A DNA stretch of 64,000 nt, from assembly GCA_030848705.1 (NCBI GenBank), contig JAUIZM010000016.1, positions 682,001 to 746,000 of the forward strand, read 5' to 3'. The position numbers and the translations under genes are program-made. This document shows, piece by piece, positions 45,140-55,909 of this stretch. The stretch comes from Heracleum sosnowskyi (lineage: Eukaryota > Streptophyta > Magnoliopsida > Apiales > Apiaceae). The notes beneath the pieces are model-generated. The model was not told where the DNA came from and did no database searches. It saw nothing but the letters and a program-made list of their open reading frames with translations. Within the stretch, counting starts at the first letter, position 1. Every line of letters starts with the position of its first letter.

Positions 45140-48100
45140 ATGGCTCCTAGACGACAAACCCGTTCAACTGATACTTCTGACCAAGAAGGTCAACAAAATA
45201 CACCTCCCACGGGCCGTGTGGACCCGATGGTAATCCAGTTGTTAAATACCCTTACTCAACAGACTGCCGCATTAGCACAGCAGCAACGTGCATTTCAGCA
45301 ACAGCTCTTAGAACAGCAGCAACAGCATCAGCAGCATCAACAACAGCACCAGCAAGCAGCACCGGCAGTTACGTTCAAATCTTTCCAGGCAGCAAAACCT
45401 CCAGAATTTAAAGGATCAGCAGACCCTGTAGAGGCTAAGGCATGGTTGAAAGAGATGGAAAAGGCTTTTGCCTTGATAGAGGTGACAGAGGACAAGAAGA
45501 CAGAGTATGCAAGCTATTTTCTGAAGAATGAGGCTAGTTATTGGTGGGAAATGAGTAGGGCTATGGAGCCCGAGGGATTGATTACGTGGGCAAGATTCAC
45601 AGAGTTGTTTTTGGAAAGGTATTTTCCGGACTATATGAGAGATCAGATGGAATTGAAGTTTTTGGAATTAAAGCAGGGAAGCATGACAGTGCCCCAATAT
45701 GAAACAAGGTTTACGGAGTTGTCAAGGTTTGTTCCAACCTATGTGGATACGGAAAAGAAGAAGGCCAAGAGGTTCCAGCAGGGACTGAGGTCTTGGATTC
45801 GTAGTAAGTTAGCTGTATTGGAGTTGGACACCTATGCAGCGGTGGTCCAAAAGGCAATGATTGCAGAGGCAGAGAGTGATTCTTACATGAAAGAGAGGGA
45901 GAACAAGAAAAGGAAAGCAGGGATACCCGATAAGGGACAGCAGCAGGGAAGTTTTCAAGGGCAAGCAAATAAGAAGCTGGGATTTCAGCACGGAAGGAAT
46001 ACAAGTTTTAGGAAACCAGACACCGGAAGCGTAGGACAAGATAACCGTCTACTAACCGGCAGTCAGCAGGGACTTTCTAGACCCCCACTACCAGAATGCA
46101 AGACATGCGGGAAGCGACATCTAGGGATATGCCATCGATTGAATGTCACATGCTTTAAATGCAATCAGAAGGGACATTATTCCCGGGATTGCAAGATAGG
46201 CATCGTGTGTCATCGGTGTAAGAAACCAGGTCACGTGATTAAGGACTGCAGAGCACCAGCAACCGTGAACAATATGATTCGGGCAATTGAAGCACCCCCA
46301 GTTGTTAACGTCCAGCCGTTAGCCAGGACCTACAATATGTCAATGGGAGAAGCAGTGAGAGATTCCGACGTGGTGGCAGGTACACTTCTAGTAAATTCTA
46401 TTCCTGCACAAGTGTTAATAGATTCGGGAGCGACGAAGTCTTTTATTTCTGAGACGTTTGCTCGTAGATTGAATTGCGTAACGAAACCTTTAAGTGGAGT
46501 GTTGACTATAGAGATAGCTAATCAGGATCGTATCGCGGTCAGTTCATATTATCCCCGTTGTGAGATAGAGATTTTGGGAAATCGTTTTTATGTTGACTTG
46601 TTACCTTTTAAGTTAGGTGAATTTGATGTGATATTAGGGATGGATTGGTTGACTGAGCATGATGCAAGTATTGATTGTAAGAATAAGAGGGTTACTTTGA
46701 TTACCCTAGAAAAGAAAGAGATAATATTTAGAGGAGAGAAACAAAGAAAGAGGTTCCTGACAATGATTCAGGCTAAGAGGTTATTAAGGCAAGGTTGTGA
46801 GGCGTATCTAGCTTATGTGATAGATATAGATAAGGAAGTTTCTAAGTTAGAAGATATTCCAGTCGTAAATGAGTTTCCAGATGTTTTTCCGGAAGAATTA
46901 CCAAGTTTACCTCCAGATAGAGAGATTGAATTTGCGATAGACTTAGTACCAGGCGCGGAGCCAGTATCGAAGGCCCCTTACAGAATGGCACCAGTGGAGA
47001 TGAAGGAATTGGCTGATCAACTGCAAGATTTGCTAGAAAAAGGAATTATTAGACCCAGCGTTTCACCGTGGGGAGCACCAGTACTGTTTGTCAAGAAAAA
47101 GGATGGAAGCATGAGATTGTGTATAGACTATCGGGAGTTGAACAAGCTGACCATTAAGAACAAGTATCCGTTACCTCGAATAGATGATCTGTTTGACCAG
47201 CTGAAGGGAGCGGTACATTTTTCAAAGATCGACCTACGGTCAGGATATCACCAATTGAAGATTAGACCAGACGACATACCGAAGACAGCCTTTCGAACAA
47301 GGTATGGGCACTATGAATTTTTAGTAATGGCGTTTGGACTAACGAATGCACCCGCAGCTTTTATGGATCTAATGAACAGGATTTTCAAGAGATATTTGGA
47401 CAAGTTTGTAGTGGTATTCATCGACGACATCTTGATATACTCGAGGACAGAAGAAGAGCATGCAGACCAGTTGCGAATTGTGTTAGAAACGTTGAGACAA
47501 GAAGGACTATACGCGAAGTTTTCCAAGTGTGAATTCTGGTTGAAAGAAGTTCATTTCTTAGGACACGTGGTGAGCAGCGAAGGCATCAAAGTGGACCCAG
47601 CAAAGATAGAGGCAGTGAAAGATTGGGAGAGACCAAGGACACCGACTGAAGTCAGAAGTTTCTTGGGATTAGCCGGATACTACCGGAGATTTGTGCAAGA
47701 TTTTGCGAAGATAGCTACTCCAATGACCAAGCTGACAAGGAAAAGCGAGCGATTCATATGGAACGAAAAGTGCGAAGAAGGCTTCCAAGAGTTAAAGAAA
47801 AGACTAACTACGGCACCGGTATTGATGTTACCAGACGATCAAGGTCATTTCGTAATCTATAGTGATGCGTCGTATAAAGGATTAGGATGCGTACTTATGC
47901 AACATGACAAGGTGATTGCTTATGCGTCAAGACAGTTGAGACCCCACGAACAGAAGTACCCTACACACGATTTGGAGTTAGCAGCTATTGTGTTTGCTTT
48001 GAAGATATGGAGACACTACTTGTATGGAGAAAGATGTGAAATTTACACCGATCACAAAAGTTTGAAGTATATCTTTACTCAGAAAGAGCTGAACATGAGG

Positions 48101-49738
48101 CAACGAAGATGGTTAGAACTAATCAAGGACTACGACGTTTCTATTAACTATCATCCCGGCAAGGCAAATGTGGTAGCAGATGCATTGAGCAGAAAAGAGA
48201 GATTAAACACACTAATGATGACCAAAGAGTTATACAAGGAATTTGAGAAGTTAGAAATCGAAGTAATTAATCCGAAGAACGCGACGGAAATGATTTATAC
48301 CATGACGTTTCAACCTGAATTGTTGGAGAAGATACGAAAATGCCAAGAGCAAGTTATGAACGACGATGTGAGTAAAATGACAGGTGAGGAAATATGTAGC
48401 CAACCGGACGACAAAGGGATCTTGAGATTTGCTTCTCGGATATGGATACCTAACGTAACGGAACTGAAAAGTGAGATTCTGCACGTAGCACATAACTCGA
48501 AGTATTCAATTCATCCAGGGAGTACGAAGATGTATCGAGATCTTAAGACGAACTTTTGGTGGCCAGATATGAAGAGAGAGATTGCGGAATGGGTAAGTAA
48601 ATGCTTTACGTGTCAAAGAGTTAAGGCGGAACATCAGAGACCAAGTGGATTACTTCAACCATTGGAGATTCCCGAATGGAAGTGGGAACACATTACGATG
48701 GACTTTGTAGTAGGATTGCCTAGAACAAAAGCTAACCATGATGCCATCTGGGTTGTCGTGGATCGATTGACGAAATCTGCGCATTTTCTTCCGATTAACG
48801 AGAGATTCTCGTTGGATAAGTTAGTTCATATTTACATAAAAGAAATCGTAGTACGACATGGAGTTCCATTATCGATAGTGTCTGATAGAGACCCTCGATT
48901 CAATTCAAGATTTTGGAGGAGTTTTCAAGAGTGTTTGGGCACCGAGTTGAGAATGAGTACGGCTTATCATCCGCAGATGGACGGTCAAAGCGAAAGGACA
49001 ATTCAGACTATTGAAGATATGCTTAGGACATGTGCACTTGATTTTGAAGGCAGTTGGGACGATCATCTACCCTTGGTGGAATTTTCATATAATAATAGTT
49101 TTCACGCGAGCATCGGAATGCCACCTTACGAAGCTTTGTATGGACGAAAGTGTCGATCTCCAGTATATTGGGAAGAAGTTGGTGAACGGAAAATGATAGG
49201 ACCAGAACTAGTACAACGAACAAAAGAAGTGATTCAATTGATTCAGAGAAGATTGATAACAGCTCAAGACCGACAGAAAAGGTATGCGGATCTAGCCAGA
49301 AAGGATGTGGGATTCGAGGAAGGAGAGCAAGTGTTACTAAAAGTTTCCCCATGGAAAGGATTAGTTAGATTTGGAAAGAAAGGGAAGTTGAGTCCGAGAT
49401 ATGTTGGGCCGTTTGAGATTTTGAAGAAGGTAGGCGAGGTAGCTTACGAGTTGGCATTGCCACCGCATATGCAGCACGTTCATAATGTATTTCATGTATC
49501 TATGCTTAAGAAGTATCGACCAGATTCGAATCATGTAATAGAGTATGAACCAATAGAGGTCCAGGCAGATTTATCATATGTAGAACGACCAATTCAGATA
49601 GTGGATCGTAAGGAGAAAGTACTAAGGAATAAGACAGTAGCGTTAGTGAGAGTTTTGTGGAGGAATCCTAAAGTAGAAGAGTCTACCTGGGAGTTAGAGA
49701 GTGAGATGTTAGAGAAGTATCCCCAGTTGTTTCCTTGA
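45140..49738 (+). CDS. gag-pol: H gag-pol polyprotein
   Basis: This is a single frame of 1532 codons from ATG 45140 to TGA. Gag occupies about residues 1-300, with a Q-rich N-terminal stretch and a PPEFKGSADPVEAKAWLKEM start of the retrotransposon gag domain. Zinc knuckles at ~320-372 include CFKCNQKGHYSRDC and CHRCKKPGHVIKDC. The protease active site VLIDSGATKSFI is at ~428. RT spans about 590-790 with LCIDYRELNKLT and catalytic VVVFIDDILIYS (~759). RNase H has FVIYSDASYKGLG (~906) and YTDHKSLKYIF. The integrase HHCC is near 1117-1160, with catalytic ITMDFVVGLP (~1186), IVSDRDPRF (~1247) and GQSERTIQTIEDML (~1284). A GPFEILKKVG block leads to a C-terminal chromodomain-like segment with VEESTWELE. 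All catalytic residues I looked for are present, and the length is normal for the Tekay/Del lineage. Confidence 0.95.
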   Translation: MAPRRQTRSTDTSDQEGQQNTPPTGRVDPMVIQLLNTLTQQTAALAQQQRAFQQQLLEQQQQHQQHQQQHQQAAPAVTFKSFQAAKPPEFKGSADPVEAKAWLKEMEKAFALIEVTEDKKTEYASYFLKNEASYWWEMSRAMEPEGLITWARFTELFLERYFPDYMRDQMELKFLELKQGSMTVPQYETRFTELSRFVPTYVDTEKKKAKRFQQGLRSWIRSKLAVLELDTYAAVVQKAMIAEAESDSYMKERENKKRKAGIPDKGQQQGSFQGQANKKLGFQHGRNTSFRKPDTGSVGQDNRLLTGSQQGLSRPPLPECKTCGKRHLGICHRLNVTCFKCNQKGHYSRDCKIGIVCHRCKKPGHVIKDCRAPATVNNMIRAIEAPPVVNVQPLARTYNMSMGEAVRDSDVVAGTLLVNSIPAQVLIDSGATKSFISETFARRLNCVTKPLSGVLTIEIANQDRIAVSSYYPRCEIEILGNRFYVDLLPFKLGEFDVILGMDWLTEHDASIDCKNKRVTLITLEKKEIIFRGEKQRKRFLTMIQAKRLLRQGCEAYLAYVIDIDKEVSKLEDIPVVNEFPDVFPEELPSLPPDREIEFAIDLVPGAEPVSKAPYRMAPVEMKELADQLQDLLEKGIIRPSVSPWGAPVLFVKKKDGSMRLCIDYRELNKLTIKNKYPLPRIDDLFDQLKGAVHFSKIDLRSGYHQLKIRPDDIPKTAFRTRYGHYEFLVMAFGLTNAPAAFMDLMNRIFKRYLDKFVVVFIDDILIYSRTEEEHADQLRIVLETLRQEGLYAKFSKCEFWLKEVHFLGHVVSSEGIKVDPAKIEAVKDWERPRTPTEVRSFLGLAGYYRRFVQDFAKIATPMTKLTRKSERFIWNEKCEEGFQELKKRLTTAPVLMLPDDQGHFVIYSDASYKGLGCVLMQHDKVIAYASRQLRPHEQKYPTHDLELAAIVFALKIWRHYLYGERCEIYTDHKSLKYIFTQKELNMRQRRWLELIKDYDVSINYHPGKANVVADALSRKERLNTLMMTKELYKEFEKLEIEVINPKNATEMIYTMTFQPELLEKIRKCQEQVMNDDVSKMTGEEICSQPDDKGILRFASRIWIPNVTELKSEILHVAHNSKYSIHPGSTKMYRDLKTNFWWPDMKREIAEWVSKCFTCQRVKAEHQRPSGLLQPLEIPEWKWEHITMDFVVGLPRTKANHDAIWVVVDRLTKSAHFLPINERFSLDKLVHIYIKEIVVRHGVPLSIVSDRDPRFNSRFWRSFQECLGTELRMSTAYHPQMDGQSERTIQTIEDMLRTCALDFEGSWDDHLPLVEFSYNNSFHASIGMPPYEALYGRKCRSPVYWEEVGERKMIGPELVQRTKEVIQLIQRRLITAQDRQKRYADLARKDVGFEEGEQVLLKVSPWKGLVRFGKKGKLSPRYVGPFEILKKVGEVAYELALPPHMQHVHNVFHVSMLKKYRPDSNHVIEYEPIEVQADLSYVERPIQIVDRKEKVLRNKTVALVRVLWRNPKVEESTWELESEMLEKYPQLFP

Positions 49739-49764
49739 TCTGATTCTGAGGACAGAATCCTATT

Positions 49765-49777
49765 AAGGGGGGAAGGA
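49765..49777 (+). other. Polypurine tract of H
   Basis: AAGGGGGGAAGGA lies directly before the 3' LTR start TGTAATATCC. Confidence 0.9.
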
Positions 49778-52700
49778 TGTAATATCCGTGAATTTTATTA
49801 TTTGATTAAATGATATATTTAATCTAAAATATTTATGTTGGAATATTGGAATATTATTGTATGATATTTAGTGTGTGATTATGTGCTAAATGGTGAGTCG
49901 GAAGCCCCTTTCAAAAAATTTCGTCATTTGGAATTTTCTTCAAATTTGAGCCGTTTTGATAATTCAAGAGCCCCGTTGAAATTTCGTACATTCATTTTTA
50001 ATTCTTCGTCTTTCGTATTCGAATCGTTATCGAAAGGGTTATGGGATTCTATTTAACCCTACCTATTTGATTCTGCAAATTAATTTCAATTTTTGATCCG
50101 AAAAAGGAAAAATCGTTCCGAACCCTAATTGCTTAAGGGGACGGATTTATCGTTCTATATCAATATTGAAGTTGTTATAGCCCTAGTATTCTTGAGCATT
50201 AGTTATATAATGATATATATCAATTTGGATAATCATCAACCTTTTTAACCCCTTATTTTTAGTAAAACGTGTTTTTGACCTAATTAGGGTTTTTAAACGA
50301 TCTAACGAATCAATATCGATCCAAAAATGTTATTTGGGGTATTATTTTTCCAGAAATATAAAAAGACCAATCAGACTTCATAACCCTAGCAATTCTTCAG
50401 AAATTACTCAAAAATATTCGAAATTCCCAAAAATTATTTTGTGTTCTTGATCTTCAATCAATTCGTTCTAAGGGTTATTGAAGTCCAAATTTGAAGTTCT
50501 TATACTCAAATCAAAGCCCCAAAAATCTAGTTTCAGAATCTTCCAACCTCATCATCATCTGGTAAGTATTCGATTTTATATTGATTTTACAAGTTTCGAA
50601 TTAAAATTAGGGTTCTTAATTAATTTGGGGATTTTCATTCTGTTGATTCTCCGTTCAATTGGTTGCTTCTAACATGTTCCTAGGGTTCTAATTAGCAAGA
50701 ATCCATGCTTTAATTTCATGTTTAAGTTCAATTTAGTCGGGTTTGATTTTCGGGTTTTGACCCGATTTCTTCTTTCGATTCGTACGTTCTTGATATTGAT
50801 CTGACATTGTTTTTTATAAAGGGCTTTGATTGTATGAGTTATAAGCTTTATTTTGGTATATTAATCTTTGAGTTTCATGTAGGATTTAAGTAGATCGGGT
50901 TTCCGGCCGAGGTCGTCGCCGGCGAGTTCTTTGAATGAATTCTGGGCACGATTCCGGCATGGGACAGATGTGTGTGTATGTGGGTTGTGTTTGTCTTGCA
51001 AAAGCGAACAAAAGCCCTATGGTTTGGTTTTGTTTTGATCGGAAACGGCGAAGTCCGGCCACCGGACGCCGGCCGGATTCTGGAAAACCCAGATTTCGGC
51101 GGGTTGTTCTTGGTGACCCGGATTCGTTCTTCCCGACCCGTTTACCCGATTTTTCGACCCGGTTTCAATCTTCAAAACCCTAATTCATTTTCAGAAAACT
51201 GTTTTTGAATTTTATTTTTAAATTTAATTCGAAAATAGTTTAAAAACTTTAAAAATTCATATGTTTATTTTAAAAATATATTTTAATATCAGAAAAATTC
51301 TGATAAATTATATTTATTATTTTAAATCCGAAAATTGATTAAACTTAATTATTTTAATTATTTTTAATTAATAATTAATTTATTAATTAATTGGTTAATT
51401 CTTTTAATCAGTTAATTCTTAAAAATTAATTATTAATTAGATTTACTTAATTAAAAATTCAGTTTAATTATTTTCAAGCCTATTTATTTATTTAAAAATA
51501 GTTTGAGCATTTAAAGAGTGTCAATTAATTTTATTAATTGATTTATTTTCATTTAAATGTTTATATTGGATTTAAAAATCCGATTTTTGATTTAAAAATT
51601 AGTAATGACTTATTAAAAATTCAAATGAGTTTCAGACGATGTTTTAAAAATATTTATAAGTGCAATATGGTTCATATTAATTGTGTGTTGTGTTTTATAG
51701 TCTGTATATGCCCGTGCTAGGGCAAATATCTGAGTTTTAAATATCGTAAATTATACCGGACGTCCGATACGTACCCGGTTACTTGTTTAAATGTGATTAT
51801 TGATTGAATAAGTGTCGAGAGTAGAACGAGAATAGTTAGACTTATTGTAATGAGTTGTTTAATTATAGAATCGAGTTCCCGGAGCAAGGGAAAGGGGAAA
51901 GTAGAGTGAGCAGAGTCGATCCGACAGCAGCTTAGACCAGGCAAGTATATGTGCCTTTACTTGTGATAAAAATTATTATTGTCTTGATTACTTGAATACC
52001 GTTATCCCCAGAACAATTCAAATTATCCATCTTTTAACCGCATTTGGACAACTGATTCCATTTCCTTAGAAATTCTTGATTCTTTGATTTGATCTGCATC
52101 GGAAACCCTTATTTCCAATTTACTTGATTATTGTTTACCACCTATTGTTGCTATTTATCATCCTTTGATTATCATTGACAACCTTTGATTATTTGACTTC
52201 CATCTTGACTACCAATTACGGTTATTGATTAACGATTACCAATATTGATTACCTTATTGAATGAGTACACTGTACCATTGAAACTACTCCATGATCCTTT
52301 CTCGATCTTCGTTGATACTGAACAGTTGAAGCTCTTTTGCAATTACTATACATTCAGTTTATCTTATTGAGCATGTTATTGTTTATACCCTATTATAGAA
52401 TTGGCATGTGTTTTTAAAAATGGACCAGTAATTGGTCGGAATAACGTAAGGCCCAGATTGGCCTGGGATCCAGTAGAGGACTATGACATGAGCTAGTCCG
52501 GGGTTGATGCGTGGCTGGCCAGCAGCACAACCTTTGATTTGAATAAAATGTATAAGCCAAATTCTAATTCTTTACTTCAATCATTATTGATACAAAGCAT
52601 GTGTTAGCTAAATATTGTTGATTCTGATATCTTAAATTCATATCCTTACAACTGTGATAGAAATGATTCGTTGATGTTTGCTGAGCAATTTTGGCTCACT

Positions 52701-53059
52701 CTTGCTTGTTGTTTTCTAACCCTATTCCAGTGAAGCGAGAGTATGAGTTGGCATAGCGTGACCGATAGTTCACCAGCAGTCAGGAGAGCCCCTCGAGTCA
52801 CTGTTATTGGCAGGGTAGTTGTTGTTTTGCTTTTCTAGATTTAATGTCTAGATTTGAACTTTAGTTGTGATGTAATAACTCTGATAAAACTGGTTTGTAA
52901 TAATAAAAGATTGTAGTAGCTTGTGTTCATTGCCATAATCTGGATGCGGTCTTGGTCAAGGGGTAATTGTGTCTTTATATATATTATGCATGTGTTAAAT
53001 AGTATTCCGTTGGTCGGATGACTCCTCAAATCTGTACCCCGGGTTTGGAGGGCGACACA
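49778..53059 (+). repeat. H 3' LTR
   Basis: This 3282-bp copy has the same length as the 5' LTR and differs by eye at about seven bases, for example CATCACA against CGACACA at the very end. It is followed by TSD GTTGC. Confidence 0.95.
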
Positions 53060-53064
53060 GTTGC

Positions 53065-53940
53065 TTTTGGATTTGATCAGACCATACTTGTTTGGATGTT
53101 AGAATTTAATCACTTGCTTACATTTAGAATGTTCGTCTATTCTCTTGAAAACGAAGGAGCACTAAAGTATAAGTTTGGGGGAAAACAGGGATTTCATGCT
53201 AGTTGTTAATAAAAGTTAGGCGTCAAATGGCTAGTAGCCGCTCATAAAAAAATGAGTAGTCTAGGGAGGGATGAGAAAAAGCAAAGCGCACTCATTCCGA
53301 AATTGTTAAAGTAAAAAAAATTTTAAAAAAAAAGAAAAAGAAAAAAAGAGTTGAGTTAGTTGTGTTTATGCAGAATTGATCAGGGTGAGCTCTTTAATAC
53401 TTGAGCAATTAAGTTCTAGGGGACTTTGTTCCTAGTGACCTAAGACTTTTCCGGTCTGGGATCCACTAACCTAACGCTCGTTACATGGGTATTATTGTAT
53501 AAGCCTTTTGGGGTCTCATCCATTGCACGGTCAAATAAGCATGCGTGTTGTGTATAGTATTTTCTGTGTCGTAATAAAGCATGAATTCCTGTCTAACTCA
53601 AGTGGATTATGGAGGTGTCTTTTAGTGATTTCTTTTGTCTAGCGTTCATTCTATTTATAAGCTTGTGGTTGTTTTGGTGAAGAATAGGATATGGTCTTGA
53701 TTTAGTTTGGGAGTATGTTGATGAGCATCGCACACACGCACGTTTCTGTGTTTGTATTGTTAGTATACGGGAATTTAGTCGAGCTCTGTTTGGAACATTG
53801 TATTCTTTGAGATGTTGGCTTGTTGATTGGTTATGGTTAGTCTGAGGGGATCGTTTGCATTAGCATATTAGTTGCATTCATGCATTGCATTATATATATA
53901 TATATATAGTCTGTTTATGCTTGAGGACAAACATCGATTT
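53065..53940 (+). other. A 3' untranslated region right of H
   Basis: This resumes A after H. No gene is seen. It holds an internal AAGTTTGGGGG (53171-53181), A-rich tracts near 53310-53350 and a (TA)n run at 53891-53908. Confidence 0.6.
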
Positions 53941-53951
53941 AAGTTTGGGGG
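53941..53951 (+). other. Polypurine tract of A
   Basis: AAGTTTGGGGG lies directly before the 3' LTR (TGTGATAAGTGG). The LTR could also be taken to start two bases later at TGATAAG. Confidence 0.8.
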
Positions 53952-55392
53952 TGTGATAAGTGGATTTTATATCTACTTGGAACGCTTCGTATCGGCTTAA
54001 ATTGATCGATTGCACTCAAGTATTTGGTGTGTTTAATGTGTTTTTAGCTAGAGTGTGCAGAGCTACAGATGGAGGCAGAAATGTGAGGATTCATGTATAT
54101 ATGGTGGATATGTGCTCAGGAAGAGAAGTCCATGCGGTAAGGGAGTTGGAAGCGCGAGGAAACGAAAAGAAAATAAGTTGCAGAATCCTGGACAGAGGGT
54201 GGAACGCGCCCGCGCCTCCATAGAGCGCGCCCGAGCTTGTTTGCAAGAGAGAGAGCGCGCCCACGCCTCTCAGGAGCGCGCCCGCGCTATGTCGAATGCT
54301 GAAGATGCTAATTTCAATTCTGTTTTGGAAACCAGCAGAGACCAGTCAACCGTGAGGCTATATAAACACTTGGGGATGATTTTAGGGTATCATATCATCA
54401 TGTCTATCAAATATCTACCATCAGAGAGAGCCAGAAGATACAATGTGGAGGAAAAATTCCAACGCTCGTGACAAGCAACGGAGTTCTTGTTTTACATCTT
54501 TTGTATTCTTCTTTAGGCGATACTTTGGATCAGTTGTTTCATAAACTTTAGTACTTATTATTCTATTTAGTACTCCAGACATATTTATTATCATGTTTTC
54601 ATCAGAACCCACGATGATGAACGGTTCGATTATGAACTAATCGTTATCGTGGGATTCTAACGGATTTATCTATGGATTTTAGTAGTTGATTGTTTTAAAG
54701 ATCTGTGTGTGATGAATTATTGATAACCTAGTTTGGTTGTGCTTATTCTTCTTGGATGCGTAGCTAACATCTAAGTTGTTTGTTAATCTCTATTGATTGC
54801 GAAAGTGGATATAGAGATTTAGAACTTGCCATGCTAGCATAGGTTTATGTATGTTGTCATACATGATTCGTAGGTGATTTTAACCATCTTATCTGCCCTA
54901 TGTAATCTGAATGGATAACTTGCCCTTAAACCGTTATGTTTTCAAATCTTATAGACATATAGGGTCTAAGCATAATTGGTGTCTGCTCAACTTCTATCTT
55001 TTTTGTGGATGTTTGAGTAGTTTGGTATACGTATACTGAAAGGTAGTGTATACTGATTTCGTGTTATCCGATTAGTTGTCATAAACGTCACATACATTGA
55101 TTAAAGGCATAAAAACTCTAGATGAAGTATTTAATGAAGTTAGGATCCCATGTTTTATTCTCATAAGTAATTCGACAGTAAACTCCTTAGTTAATCTTAG
55201 TCTTGATAATTTGCTTAGTTAAATTAGTTAATCACAACTCAACCTTGATACTTGTCTTAGCATTGAACAATAGCCATACATTGTTGCATAAGTGCATAAC
55301 TGTAATAACCTAAACCAGTCTCTGTGGGAATGAACTTGACTTATTCATATATTACTTGTGACCGCGTACGCTTGCGTGATTTTGTGCGAACA
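53952..55392 (+). repeat. A 3' LTR (complete)
   Basis: This complete LTR of about 1441 bp ends GTGCGAACA and is followed by CGAAG, the probable target duplication. It carries four GC-rich cassette copies between 54202 and 54286, against three in the 5' copy, and a TATA box at 54359-54366. Confidence 0.92.
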
Positions 55393-55909
55393 CGAAGCCA
55401 TCTGGGCTGGATAGAATTAACCCGGCCCCACATTTTGAACCTGCGACCGAACCATCTACAAACAATTTCCACTTACCGGGTGACTGGATTAGCTATTCTT
55501 CGGGAGCCAGGTCTTTCGGTCCGGAGAAAGAGCATTCGACCATGAAGTCCGCTAACGCTTGTGCTTTGATAGAGGTCATGGGGATATACTCCAAATCATA
55601 CTCTCCTAACTCGATGGACCATGCTACTACCCTTCCGGACGCCTCTGGCCTTGTCAAGATCTTCTTGAGGGGTTGATCGGTTATGATTTGCACCGTTCGC
55701 CCTTGGAAATAATGACGCAGCTTTCGGGTCGCCATCACTAGCCCATATGCGAACTTTTCTGCGTTCGGATATCTCGTTTCTGCGTCTTTCAACATGTGCG
55801 ACACATAGAACACTGAGTGTTGACAGCTTTCATGTTCTTTTACTAATACCGCTCCCAACGTCCGGTCGCTTACTACCAAATATAGTTGTAACATTTCCTT
55901 CGGATCTGG
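55393..55909 (-). pseudogene. Z: Tat/Ogre-like pol fragment (RNase H and second RNase H)
   Basis: On the minus strand 55894-55496 encodes an RNase H: LQLYLVVSDRTLGAVLVKEH, TRYPNAEKFAYGLVMATRKL, IITDQPLKKIL and a GEYDLEYIPMTSIKAQALADF end. After an in-frame TAG (55493-55495) the frame continues KWKLFVDGSVAGSKCGAGLI, the start of the second, archaeal-type RNase H domain that marks the Tat/Ogre lineage. A is inserted within this second domain, and F is inserted just upstream of the first, so both flanks of Z are lost here. The fragment is the oldest substrate visible in the window. Confidence 0.85.

Larger units (their letters stand above)
40746..53059 (+). mobile_element. Element H: Tekay-like chromovirus, apparently intact and young
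   Basis: H has two LTRs of exactly 3282 bp (40746-44027, 49778-53059), TGTAATATCCGTG ... CACA, and the TSD GTTGC (40741-40745, 53060-53064) in the 3' region of A. The internal region has an initiator-Met primer site, a short accessory ORF, a single uninterrupted gag-pol of 1532 codons ending in a chromodomain-like block, and a polypurine tract AAGGGGGGAAGGA. By eye the LTRs differ at about seven positions. With the commonly used plant rate of 1.3e-8 per site per year this is of the order of 0.1 million years. All parts needed for transposition appear present. Confidence 0.95.
1..55392 (+). mobile_element. Element A: Athila-like Ty3/gypsy LTR retrotransposon, split by nested insertions
   Basis: This is the outer element of the window. 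It has matching terminal repeats (1-1263 and 53952-55392), a tRNA-Asp-type primer site just inside the left LTR, a gag-pol frame in the order gag, protease, RT, RNase H, integrase, a third envelope-like ORF after pol, and a polypurine tract before the right LTR. This order, the Asp primer and the DLGAS protease motif are characteristic of the plant Athila lineage. Element B interrupts gag (2197-34199) and element H interrupts the 3' region (40746-53059). The five bases after the right LTR are CGAAG; the matching left copy is outside the window. The element is defective: gag-pol and the envelope-like frame carry TAG stops. By eye the LTRs differ at about 25 sites plus one 21-bp indel over 1.26 kb, so this is an older insertion than D or H. 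Confidence 0.93.
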
